This document shows positions 1 to 6,793 of a stretch of 13,882 nucleotides of DNA, piece by piece (the first letter of the stretch is position 1; each line of letters begins with the position of its first letter). This DNA comes from Syntrophomonas sp. UBA5314. GTDB taxonomy: Bacteria > Bacillota > Syntrophomonadia > Syntrophomonadales > Syntrophomonadaceae. A program made the position numbers and the translations under genes. The stretch spans positions 1 to 13,882 of the forward strand of contig DHRK01000064.1 in NCBI GenBank assembly GCA_002410325.1, given 5' to 3'. The notes below the pieces were generated by a model. It was not told where the DNA came from. It worked only from the letters and a program-made list of their open reading frames with translations, and did no database searches.

Positions 1-674
1 AGGTCTTTCCAAATGGTCAAGGCGATTGGCGTGGAAGGATTCGGATGCAGTCCATAGGCATCAGGCCGGTCTTGCAGCAGGTACAGGTAAGTGGTTCCAC
101 CCATCCATTGATTGCCATACAAATTGGCCTTGGGATTGGTGAGTTGCAGTTCGGCCAGGCGCTCCTCGGCTAAAGCCATCATCTTGTCATAATCGCCAAA
201 CTTGATCGCTTCGGGCTGGCAGGTTTGTGCGCAAGCCGGCTTAAGGCCGTTTTCCACGCGGTCGATACAACCGGTGCACTTGGAGGTTTTATTGATCTTG
301 GTATCGGTCTTGGGAACATTCCAGGGGCAGTTTTGTCCGCAATATCCGCAGCCGATACATTTTTCTCTGTCAATCAAGGTGTAGCCCGATTCTGTCTTGT
401 AGATGGCCTTAGAAGGGCAGGCTTTCAAACAAGCCGGGTCGGCGCAATGGAAGCACTGGAGTTTAATCATGTTAAAGTGCATTTTCTGATCTTTGTATTC
501 TTCCTTGAATCTTACATAGGTCCAGGTAGTGGGTGTAAAGTCAGCCTGGGTCTGATAGCTGGTTATCCGTTTGGTCTTTTCGGCCGGAAGTTCGTTCCAG
601 GCTTTGCAGGCCACGGAACAGGCTTTACACCCGGTGCATAATGAAGTGTCGATAAAAACCATTTTCCTCGCCAT
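1..674 (-). CDS. fdnH: Formate dehydrogenase iron-sulfur (beta) subunit, 3' end missing
   Basis: This is the electron-transfer subunit that would accept electrons from FdnG and pass them through a chain of [4Fe-4S] clusters. Reading the minus strand from ATG at 672-674 gives 224 uninterrupted residues up to the window edge. Sixteen cysteines fall in the four-cluster pattern of the DmsB/FdnH family: C13-C16-C19-C23 (CTGCKACSVAC), C74-C77-C82-C86, C106-C109-C112-C116 (CIGCGYCGQNC) and C133-C136-C148-C152. The start is supported by an AAGGAGGGC ribosome binding site inside the last codons of fdnG; the two genes are only 2 bp apart, so translational coupling is likely. E. coli FdnH has a C-terminal membrane helix; that part would lie beyond the edge, so whether this protein is membrane-anchored cannot be judged. 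The family call is firm; the exact name (fdnH, fdhB or hybA-like) is by context. Confidence 0.93.
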   Translation of the reverse strand, partial: MARKMVFIDTSLCTGCKACSVACKAWNELPAEKTKRITSYQTQADFTPTTWTYVRFKEEYKDQKMHFNMIKLQCFHCADPACLKACPSKAIYKTESGYTLIDREKCIGCGYCGQNCPWNVPKTDTKINKTSKCTGCIDRVENGLKPACAQTCQPEAIKFGDYDKMMALAEERLAELQLTNPKANLYGNQWMGGTTYLYLLQDRPDAYGLHPNPSTPIALTIWKD

Positions 675-676
675 CG

Positions 677-3600
677 TTAAGCCCTCCTTATGTTGACAAT
701 GCAGCATTTATACTCAGGAGTTCCCGCGCCGGGGTCGCATGCATTCATTGTCACATTATTCGTACTGGGGCCCGGGCTCAAGCTGGCAAAGCCCCAGCTC
801 CAAGGCATACCAATGACTTCCTGGTCTCTTCCGTTAATTTTAAGAGTCTGGATACGGTCGGTCACCAGGGCACGCACCACTAACTTGCCGCGGGCGGAGG
901 ATACTTCCACTTCTTCCCCGTCTTCAACGCCAATTTTGGCGGCCAGGTTTTTGCTGATTTCAGCATAGGGCTCAGGCGCAATCTCGTTCAGCCAGGGAAT
1001 GTTGCGGGTAATCGCCCCGGCGCAGAAGTGCTCGACAACTCCGTAGGTGGTAAGAACATAGGGATACTGCTCGGGTTTGCCAAACTCGGTTGAGATGATC
1101 TTGGCCATGGGGTTGCTCTGTACACTGGGATGCAGGAGGTTGGTGGTCGGGCTTTCAATTGGTTCGTAGAACTCCGGCATCGGTCCATCAACCGTCATGC
1201 CTGCTCCACGGACCGGAACCGCTGCAATCCCTTCCGGGGGAGTGGAAACCGCACCACTGGTATAGGAAGCGGCAAATAACCGGCCCACGCCTTCCGGGTT
1301 CATGCGGAAAGCCTGCTTCCCTTCCGGAGTATCAGGGCCTTTGGTCTTATCGACCACATCGGGACCGTCATTCCCGGTCCAGGTATTTGCAACCGGATCC
1401 CACCAGATCAGCTTGCGCCTGGAATCGACCGGCTGTCCATGGGCATCGCAAGAAGCCCGGTTGTAGAGAACACGGATATTGCCCGGCCAGGCGAATGCAT
1501 AGTCTTTGTTGAGGCCCAGACCGGTGGGATCAGCGTTGCCCCGGCGGTCAGCCAGGTTTTGGTTCACGTCCGGAGTGACCCCTGCATATATCCAGCATCC
1601 GGTGGAAACCGTACCGACCGGCGCGTTCAGATACTCGGCCAAAGAGGTGGTGAGCTTGCCGGTTGCATCATTATAGCCGTTGAGTTCCTGGAGAACCTTT
1701 AACGGTTCGGCTTCATGCGGGCCGTAATCCCAGTTGGCCTTTAAAATGGGTTCATCCTTGGGATCGGCGCTTCCGGCATAAAGGGCGCGCACTTTCTTAA
1801 AGATGTGATCCAGCATATCCAGATCGGGGTGTACGCCGTTGAGAGGCGGTAAAGCTACTTCTTTCCACTGGATCAAGCGGGAAGAATTAGTCATGGTGCC
1901 TGCCTTTTCATAAACGAAAGCCGCCGGCAGGAAAATTACCTCGGTTGGAATCTCGGCCGGCTTTAATCCTTCTTCCTTCCAGAACTGGGCGGTTTCCGTG
2001 TTGAATATGTCGGCTACCACCAGCATTTCCAGTTTGGATAGCCCCCTGGCCACCAGTTTTCTGTCCGGGATGGATACCGTGGAGTTGGAACCCCAGTTGA
2101 GTAAAAGCTTAAACTGACCATCCACCATTTTATTAAAAAATTGTGACTGAATTGGCATATTGGAAGGATTGTTCTTGGGCAGCCAGCCATAGCCGTAATC
2201 GTTTTCGGGGGTGGCATTTTTGCCGAACCAGGCCTTGAGCAGGGCTACCAGCGGCTTATGCTGAACCGAGCCGTTTTTCATCGCATAATCACTCAAGGTT
2301 TTTTCAGCATTGGTGGGATAGGGTAAATATCCGGGCAGGTTGGCGTTCAAGTTGGCCATATCGGTGGAACCCTGAACATTGGGCTCGCCGCGCAGGGCCT
2401 GGATGCCGCCGCCGGCCTTGCCTACATTGCCCAGGAGCAACTGGATGATCGCATAGCAGCGAATACCCTGCACCCCGGTGGTGTGCTGGGTCATACCCAG
2501 AGCGTAGAAGATGTTGCCCGGTTTGGCCGCACCAAAGGTATCGGCTATCAACTTGATTTTGGCAGCCGGTATGCCGGTGATCTTTGCAGCTACATCGAAG
2601 GTGTACCTGGAAAAGTGGGTTTTGAGTTTTTGGAAGACGCAGTCCGGATCATCCAGGCTGGCCGCCTTTACCGGTTTATTCTCCGCATCCAGCTGATATC
2701 CCCAGCTTGTATAGGCATATTTCTTGGTTTGAGCATTAAAACCGGAAAACATGCCGTCATTGAATTTATAATCCTTGCTTATTTTATAAAGTGCGTTGGT
2801 AAAATTCAAAACGTAGAATTCGTCATAAAGCTTATTCTCGATGTAATAATTGATCATTGCACCCAGGTACGCAATGTCGGTTCCGGGACGGATCTGAGCG
2901 AAGATATCCGCCTGGGAAGCCGTGCGTGTAAAACGCGGGTCGACCACAATAACCTGGGCACCTTTAGCCCGGGCGCGGTTAACCCATTTCATGGCGATGG
3001 GATGACATTCTGCGCAGTTGCTGCCGGCAATCAAGAAACACTCGGAGTTCTGCATATCCTGCCAGGAGTTGGTCATGGCGCCGCGTCCAAATGAAGGTGA
3101 CAAACTAGCCACCGTGGGCGCGTGTCAGATACGGGCCTGGTGTTCGTGGAATGGTGTGCCGATCAGGCGGGCAAGTTTGGAAAGCAGGTAGCTTTCTTCA
3201 TTGTCTACCTCGGCAGAACCTATCATGGCTATACCTTCCGCCCGGTTCACGGTAACGGTTTCCTTGGCACCGGTTTTAGCATCGGTTATTTCTTCGGTGC
3301 CCTTCCAGGTCTTATCCCTGACTTCTTTGATTTTCTTGGCAATCCGATCATAAGCCTCATCCCAGGTAATATCTACGAATTGGTCTGAACCCGGAGCACG
3401 ATACAGCGGGTTTTTCGGACGGTCCGGGGAATAGGCCACCTGCGCCAGGCTGGCCGCCTTGGGGCAAAGCGTGCCTTCATTGATGGGATTGTCCGGGTTC
3501 CCATCGAGATGAACCAGTTTTCCGTCTTTAATATGCAGGAGCAATCCGCATCCGCCTGAACAGAAGTGACAGATACTGGGTATCTTTTTGGTTCCTGCCA

Positions 3601-3715
3601 GCTTCAGCACATACCCCTGGGCCGCGTTCGCTTCCAGGTCAAATCCCAAGCCGGAAGCAACCACGGCGACGGAGAGACCTGAAAGTTTCAGAAAACCACG
3701 ACGAGTAACTTTCAT
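677..3715 (-). CDS. fdnG: Selenocysteine-containing formate dehydrogenase, catalytic (alpha) subunit, Tat-exported
   Basis: Catalyses formate oxidation to CO2 on a Mo- or W-bis-MGD cofactor. The reading frame is interrupted by one TGA (3125-3127, codon 197) within QARI-Sec-HAPTVASL, where FdnG enzymes carry selenocysteine followed by histidine; the frame continues to TAA at 677, giving 1012 residues, close to E. coli FdnG (1015). A Tat signal is present (MKVTRRGFLKLSG, hydrophobic stretch, likely ANA|AQ cleavage near residue 31). The N-terminal [4Fe-4S] cluster ligands are C49, C52, C56 and C84, followed by K86. GNVGKAGGGIQALRGEPNVQG resembles the FdnG cofactor-binding region, and the end is the C-terminal molybdopterin-binding domain (TPEYKCCIVNIRRA). 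ATG at 3713-3715 is chosen because it directly precedes the Tat motif; in-frame GTG (3718) and TTG (3721) are closer to the GGGAGGT site and remain possible. The enzyme probably faces the outside of the membrane. Not a pseudogene: the TGA is decoded. Confidence 0.95.
3090..3127 (-). promoter_or_regulatory. Selenocysteine UGA codon and bacterial SECIS-like hairpin in fdnG
   Basis: Immediately 3' of the UGA (3127-3125) in the mRNA there are 11 spacer nucleotides and then a hairpin: GGUGG (3113-3109) pairs with UCACC (3100-3096, one G-U), with an eight-base loop CUAGUUUG. Position, size and an apical loop containing G and U fit the bacterial SECIS element that SelB binds to deliver Sec-tRNA. The surrounding codons follow the usual FdnG reading (Sec-H-x-P-T-V-A). 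The fold was found by eye, not computed. Confidence 0.8.
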
Positions 3716-3753
3716 CACCAATCTCTACCTCCCTTAAACTACTTACTACCTGT

Positions 3754-3778
3754 AAATACTCTTCTTGTCAGAGTATTT
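3754..3778. promoter_or_regulatory. Perfect inverted repeat just upstream of fdnG
   Basis: AAATACTC (3754-3761) and GAGTATTT (3771-3778) form a perfect 8-bp dyad around a 9-nt centre, 38 nt before the fdnG ATG. It could be a transcription-factor operator or an mRNA hairpin near the ribosome binding site. It has no U-tract in the fdnG direction, so it is not a terminator. The regulator is unknown. Confidence 0.45.
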
Positions 3779-3779
3779 G

Positions 3780-4020
3780 GTTGCATTTATGTGTAAATCT
3801 GGTTAACGGTGGGTATAAACCCCTGAGTGCTTTTGTGGATAATGGCCAAAGTGCATATAAACCGTGTTCTGGCCACCAGACTTCCCTGCCTTTCCTGGTT
3901 TTCGCCTTCCAATCCTTCCTCACAAGGTGAAGCGTCCGTCCTGCTCCTCTTCGGGGTTATGCCCTCCTCTCTGCTTAAAATTGTTGATCTGTTTCTATAT
4001 TGGAACCGAACAACCAATAA
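3780..4020 (-). other. Unassigned structured leader segment between the riboswitch terminator and fdnG
   Basis: This 240-nt stretch has no convincing gene. On the minus strand it is purine-rich and full of short hairpins: TCAC-CTT-GTGA near 3930, TCTGG-TGG-CCAGA near 3875, and GGCCA (about 3870) facing TGGCC (about 3845). It looks like transcribed structured RNA that remains in the fdnG message after read-through of the upstream terminator. I do not recognise a known RNA family. ORFs crossing it on both strands have no recognisable protein motif. Confidence 0.4.
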
Positions 4021-4041
4021 TTTGCACTGAGCGGGAAAAGT

Positions 4042-4062
4042 AAAAACGCCTCCAGCGAAGGC
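4042..4062 (-). terminator. Riboswitch-controlled intrinsic terminator in the fdnG leader
   Basis: In the minus-strand transcript GCCUUC (4062-4057) pairs with GGAGGC (4053-4048, one G-U) around a three-base loop, followed by G and UUUUU (4046-4042). This is a textbook intrinsic terminator, about 80 nt downstream of the Moco aptamer and 330 nt before fdnG, so it would abort the leader unless the alternative helix forms. Confidence 0.65.
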
Positions 4063-4132
4063 CAGGGGCATAAAAAAACCATTCTCGGAATTTATGCCCA
4101 ATTTAACCCAGTAAGTGCTATCTGCCCTGACC
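4060..4132 (-). promoter_or_regulatory. Candidate antiterminator helix of the Moco leader
   Basis: GGUCAGGG (4132-4125), just 3' of the aptamer, is complementary over 8 bp (one G-U) to CCCUGGCC (4067-4060). The latter includes the first bases of the terminator's 5' arm, so the two helices cannot coexist. A strong internal hairpin, GGGCAUAAA (4099-4091) with UUUAUGCCC (4074-4066), sits between the arms and shares two bases with the antiterminator. This is the expected layout of a transcription-attenuating riboswitch platform. Confidence 0.55.
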
Positions 4133-4135
4133 AGA

Positions 4136-4245
4136 GTTTTCAGGCTCCTTTCCAACAATGGGAGGCTAATCCGTTTCCAGACTAACCCAATGGCTTGCTA
4201 TCATGGCGTCGGCTTTAGATAGAAAGCTCGGAGCTATGCAATTGT
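4136..4245 (-). promoter_or_regulatory. Molybdenum cofactor (Moco RNA motif) riboswitch aptamer
   Basis: On the minus strand GCUCC (4234-4230) and GGAGC (4148-4144) close a structure containing a CUAUC/GAUAG hairpin around AAAGCCGACGCC. It also contains a 10-bp stem GGUUAGUCUG-GAAA-CGGAUUAGCC (about 4188-4165) capped by a GNRA tetraloop. The block GCC-x-x-x-GGG, hairpin, GCCUCCC, then UGGAAAGG matches, from memory, the arrangement in the E. coli moaA leader, the type member of the Moco RNA motif. Its place upstream of a Mo/W-bis-MGD enzyme fits the known targets of this class. Moco and Tuco variants differ in one helix; I cannot separate them without alignment. Confidence 0.78.
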
Positions 4246-4273
4246 CTCAACCATTGACCAACCGTACAAAAAC

Positions 4274-4282
4274 AATATACCA
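4274..4282 (-). promoter_or_regulatory. Candidate extended -10 promoter for the fdnG leader
   Basis: TGG-TATATT reads as an extended -10 element on the minus strand. It would start transcription near 4267, about 25 nt before the Moco aptamer. There is no good -35 hexamer at the usual distance, so this is tentative. Confidence 0.35.
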
Positions 4283-4364
4283 CATACCATAAAAGGCTGC
4301 TATACACCACATAATATAGCATAAAACAATTAGGTTGTCATTAATAATACGGAAACACAAAAAA

Positions 4365-4384
4365 ACAAGTTAAAACAAACTTGT
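4365..4384. repeat. Inverted repeat in the fdnG-moeA divergent promoter region
   Basis: ACAAGTT (4365-4371) and AACTTGT (4378-4384) form a perfect 7-6-7 dyad in very AT-rich DNA between the two divergent transcription units. A shared operator is possible; no regulator is known. Confidence 0.35.
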
Positions 4385-4411
4385 GCTAATTAGAACAAAT
4401 AAAAAACCATG

Positions 4412-4439
4412 ATGTATGTATAGTAATGTATGTATAATA
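4412..4439 (+). promoter_or_regulatory. 14-bp direct repeat carrying the moeA -10 element
   Basis: ATGTATGTATAGTA (4412-4425) is followed directly by ATGTATGTATAATA (4426-4439), a tandem copy with one mismatch. The second copy contains a consensus TATAAT (4433-4438), about 65 nt before the moeA start. No clear -35 is visible. The repeat could hold tandem -10 elements or binding sites. Confidence 0.4.
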
Positions 4440-4487
4440 AATATATAAAGATCATGCACTAATCAATTAAGAGGAGAAATATACGGT

Positions 4488-4535
4488 ATGGGGTGGATTG
4501 TTTATGAATTACCCGGAAAAGCAACGGTGGGTTAA
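4488..4535 (+). other. 15-codon ORF overlapping the moeA start
   Basis: The best ribosome binding site here (GAGGAG, 4471-4476) precedes ATG 4488 by 11 nt. That ATG opens a 15-codon frame ending at TAA 4533-4535, out of frame with moeA and overlapping its first codons. It may be a leader peptide coupled to moeA translation, or a chance ORF. Confidence 0.25.
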
Positions 4536-5748
4536 TGATAAATTATGTGAACCGGTGAGTTTGGATGAAGCCGTTGCTGTCAGCTGCGCAAGCGTTCAAG
4601 CCCTGGACACCGAGTGGCTGCACATCTATGATGCCTACATGCGGGTGGCTGCGGACAATATAGCGAGCTTTATCGATATACCCAATTTTGATCGTTCGGC
4701 AATGGATGGCTACGCGATTGGCAAGACCGATCTGGAAAGACTGCAAGCTGGCCGGCCGTTGCGTTTGCGGGTAGCATCCATTGTTGGGGCTGGTTCAGTT
4801 GAAAACAGGCCTATAAGACCCGGGGAGACCTGTAGAATTATGACCGGGGCTTTGCTTCCCGAAGGCAGCGCTGCTGTAATTAAACAAGAGGACGTTGAAA
4901 TAGATGAAAACTATATAGTTTTCAGCGGCAGACCGCGGCGGGGTGAAAATATCCGAAAAGCGGGCCACGAATTGAGGGCTGGCGATAAGGTCGCAGCCAA
5001 AGGGCAGATTTTAAAAGCAGAAATACTGGAAAGAATAGCCGCCTGCGGCATAGAAAAGGTGCCGGTATATAAAACGCCCGGTGTATTTATTATGGACACG
5101 GGTAATGAGTTGCTTTTACCCGGGTCTCCCATTAAAACAGGATGCATATATTGCAGCAACCGAAGTCTGATAGCGTGCAAAATAACCAGCAGCGGAGCCG
5201 TGCCGTTGCTCTCGCCTTCCATAATTCATGATGATCTGCAGACGATTGTAACTGCCGTAAAAAAAGCGACGCTGGTCTCTGATATGGTAATAGTCAGCGG
5301 GGGGACCGGCAACGGCCTTTACGACCTGGTTCACAACGCATTTGAGTATTTGAACGCCCAGCTTCTTTTCAAGGGTATAAACGTCTTTCCCGGCAAAAGT
5401 ACTTCAGCCGCGCTTCTGAATGGCAAACTGATTTTCAATCTGTCCGGCAGCCCCTCGGCAGCCGGGATATTGTTTGAAGCTCTTGTAAAACCGGCCCTGC
5501 TTAAGCTAAAAGGAGAGTCCTTTTATAAAGGGGATTGGTTTAATATAGAGCTGGGCAGCCCCATTGATCATTTAAGGCCGGGTCGCAGCCTGCACCGGGG
5601 AGAAATGATTATTAAACAGGGGCAGGCCTACGCCCTGCCGGTAAGCCGAAATGTTATTAATACGGGAAATATTCCTTTATTATTGGATGTTCAGAATGGG
5701 CCGGGTGAGGAAGGAGTCATGGTTAAAGCTAAATTAACTGTAGATTGA
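4504..5748 (+). CDS. moeA: Molybdopterin molybdenumtransferase (MoeA), diverged paralogue
   Basis: MoeA inserts molybdate (or tungstate) into adenylated molybdopterin, the last step before dinucleotide attachment, and so serves the neighbouring formate dehydrogenase. The product is 414 residues, a normal length. Family motifs are DRSAMDGYA (63-71), MTGALLPEG (113-121), PGVFIMDTGNELLLPG (192-207), SGGTGNGLYD (265-274) and LSGSPSAAG (313-321), followed by a C-terminal domain IV. Several differ from the common family forms: TGNEL instead of TGDEL, GGTGNG instead of GGVSVG, and LSGSP instead of LPGNP. This suggests a specialised copy. ATG 4504 follows GGGGTGG at 7 nt; an in-frame TTG at 4498 is an alternative. 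It is transcribed divergently from fdnG across a shared AT-rich promoter region. Confidence 0.88.
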   Translation: MNYPEKQRWVNDKLCEPVSLDEAVAVSCASVQALDTEWLHIYDAYMRVAADNIASFIDIPNFDRSAMDGYAIGKTDLERLQAGRPLRLRVASIVGAGSVENRPIRPGETCRIMTGALLPEGSAAVIKQEDVEIDENYIVFSGRPRRGENIRKAGHELRAGDKVAAKGQILKAEILERIAACGIEKVPVYKTPGVFIMDTGNELLLPGSPIKTGCIYCSNRSLIACKITSSGAVPLLSPSIIHDDLQTIVTAVKKATLVSDMVIVSGGTGNGLYDLVHNAFEYLNAQLLFKGINVFPGKSTSAALLNGKLIFNLSGSPSAAGILFEALVKPALLKLKGESFYKGDWFNIELGSPIDHLRPGRSLHRGEMIIKQGQAYALPVSRNVINTGNIPLLLDVQNGPGEEGVMVKAKLTVD

Positions 5749-5866
5749 CTGCCGGGAGGCGATGGCTTAAAGCTGCCTTCCTTAAATCAAGTATCTAAAC
5801 GCTTATTGTCTTATCGCAAACCGCAGATTGTTCTCACTAAAAAGCTTCCGAAAATGATAACCTTCT

Positions 5867-5898
5867 ACAGCTCATAGCTTTTTCAGGCCATGAGCTGT
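5867..5898 (+). terminator. Probable terminator after moeA
   Basis: ACAGCTCAT (5867-5875) pairs with ATGAGCTGT (5890-5898) as a perfect 9-bp stem, with GC/GGC pairing inside the loop. It is followed by a T-rich run (CATATTCTTGTCTTTATTTATT). It lies 119 nt past the moeA stop. The T-tract is interrupted, so strength is uncertain. Confidence 0.5.
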
Positions 5899-5930
5899 CA
5901 TATTCTTGTCTTTATTTATTAACTTCCTCC

Positions 5931-6003
5931 AGGGGTTATTGCTGCGTAAGGCGATGGTTTTAGTCCATCAAGGAGGGGGGTGGCGCCCCCCCTCCGCTCC
6001 CCT
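5931..6003. repeat. Nested hairpin cluster with a 9-bp G/C arm
   Basis: AGGGG (5931-5935) and CCCCT (5999-6003) enclose two hairpins: GATGG-TTTTAGT-CCATC (about 5953-5969), and GGAGGGGGG (5972-5980) with CCCCCCCTCC (5986-5995). No coding frame is evident and no U-tract follows. It may be a structured RNA or a REP/MITE-type element in the convergent space between moeA and the small minus-strand genes. Confidence 0.4.
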
Positions 6004-6030
6004 ATGAGGCGATGATGAATGCCCAAGGCA

Positions 6031-6065
6031 GAAATGAGTTAGGGGACGGTTCTTCAACTCATTTC
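6031..6065. repeat. REP-like palindrome with GGGGACGGTTCTTC core
   Basis: GAAATGAGTT (6031-6040) and AACTCATTTC (6056-6065) form a perfect 10-bp stem around AGGGGACGGTTCTTC. GGGGACGGTTCT is a core I recall from repetitive palindromes scattered in clostridial genomes together with IS200-like (RAYT, Y1) transposases. No transposase is present here, so this is a solitary copy. It lies just past the stop of the 58-residue gene and may also end transcription. Confidence 0.55.
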
Positions 6066-6081
6066 CATGCTCCATGCAATG

Positions 6082-6258
6082 CTATTTGGGCTGATAATAA
6101 CAGCGCTTGGGTGAGTCGAGTTGTTCCGATGCTTTCAATTTCTTTATTATCTTATCAACTTCCTTTTTGTCAATGCCTGACAATTCTGAAACTTCTTTGG
6201 AGCTCAAAGGTTTTCCGGCCTTTTTAAATGCTTCCATTACGCTCTTTTCGTTGTCCAT
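6082..6258 (-). CDS. Small winged-helix (HTH) protein, 58 residues
   Basis: ATG at 6256-6258 opens 58 codons ending at TAG 6082-6084. The product begins MDNEKSVMEAFKKAGKPL. SSKEVSELSGIDKKEVDKII reads as the two helices of a helix-turn-helix. It is followed by KKLKASEQLDSPKRCYYQPK, where SPKRCYY looks like the wing strand. I recall similar stand-alone wHTH proteins of about 60 residues in anaerobic Firmicutes, often annotated as MarR-like, but its target is unknown. An AAGGCGGG ribosome binding site lies 7 nt upstream. The gene starts 40 nt after mobB in the same direction, so the two probably form an operon and it may regulate molybdenum-enzyme genes. Codon use and Lys/Glu-rich composition look normal. 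Confidence 0.72.
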   Translation of the reverse strand: MDNEKSVMEAFKKAGKPLSSKEVSELSGIDKKEVDKIIKKLKASEQLDSPKRCYYQPK

Positions 6259-6298
6259 TACAAGCCCGCCTTTCTTTATTTTTCATTACGTAAGAAAC

Positions 6299-6793
6299 CT
6301 ATTTTTGAAGGTATTTTTCGACCAGGAAAGCAGCCAGTTGTTCCAATTTTTCAAGGGAATAATGAGGAACGCCGTCTTTGAACGGATCATCGCTTACGGT
6401 AGCGATCAGATCGACATCCCAGTCGGGATAAGCTGCTCCTTTGTCGCGGATTACCTGAATTTTGGGCCCCGGTTCATTTTTAAAGCCCTCAACAAGAATC
6501 AAATCCAGATCCTGACCAACCTGAATCTGTTCCAAAATACTGGACAGGGAAGGCTCGGTGACGAACCGCTCGTGGGTGCTCAATGAATCGGGTCCTACCA
6601 CCATCACTTTTTGGGCCCCCGCTTTAAAGTGCTGCCAGGAGTCTTTGCCGGGAATATCCATGTCATAGCCATGAGCTGCGTGTTTGATGGCGGCCACCCG
6701 GTAGCCCTGTCCGGCCAGTATTTTAATCAGGTGGGCAACCACGGTTGTCTTGCCTGAATTGGAATAACCAAAAAAACCTATTACCGGAATCGT
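6299..6793 (-). CDS. mobB: Molybdopterin-guanine dinucleotide biosynthesis protein B (MobB), non-AUG start
   Basis: MobB is the GTP-binding partner of MobA in attaching GMP to molybdopterin, giving the MGD form used by formate dehydrogenase. The frame encodes IPVIGFFGYSNSGKTT, which contains the Walker A P-loop (G9 to T16). It continues with IKHAAHGYDMDIPGKDSWQH and LDLILVEGFKNEPGPKIQV, all hallmarks of MobB; the length of 164 residues is close to E. coli MobB. There is no ATG, GTG or TTG before the P-loop: a TAG (6794-6796) lies directly upstream. The codon in the family's start position (M-I-P in E. coli) is ACG (6791-6793), exactly 8 nt after GGAGG; the next codon is ATT. The first conventional start, GTG 6742, would delete the P-loop. 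Initiation at ACG or ATT, or a base error in ATG, is inferred. Confidence 0.85.
   Translation of the reverse strand, partial: TIPVIGFFGYSNSGKTTVVAHLIKILAGQGYRVAAIKHAAHGYDMDIPGKDSWQHFKAGAQKVMVVGPDSLSTHERFVTEPSLSSILEQIQVGQDLDLILVEGFKNEPGPKIQVIRDKGAAYPDWDVDLIATVSDDPFKDGVPHYSLEKLEQLAAFLVEKYLQK

Noticed and set aside
2483..3094. Plus-strand 203-residue ORF opposite fdnG
   Set aside because: It is an antisense shadow of a strongly conserved enzyme, with no ribosome binding site or recognisable family.
677..3112. Treating the two parts of fdnG as separate genes or as a nonsense-mutated pseudogene
   Set aside because: The single TGA is at the conserved selenocysteine position, is followed by a SECIS-like hairpin, and both sides are full-length and conserved in the same frame.
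3787..4158. Minus-strand 123-residue ORF in the fdnG leader, and a 67-residue plus-strand ORF at 3827-4030
   Set aside because: Neither has recognisable motifs or a convincing ribosome binding site, and they overlap the riboswitch, its terminator and other hairpins.
6012..6586. Plus-strand ORFs of 71 and 159 residues opposite the small HTH gene and mobB
   Set aside because: They are antisense to genes with recognisable products and have no motif of their own.
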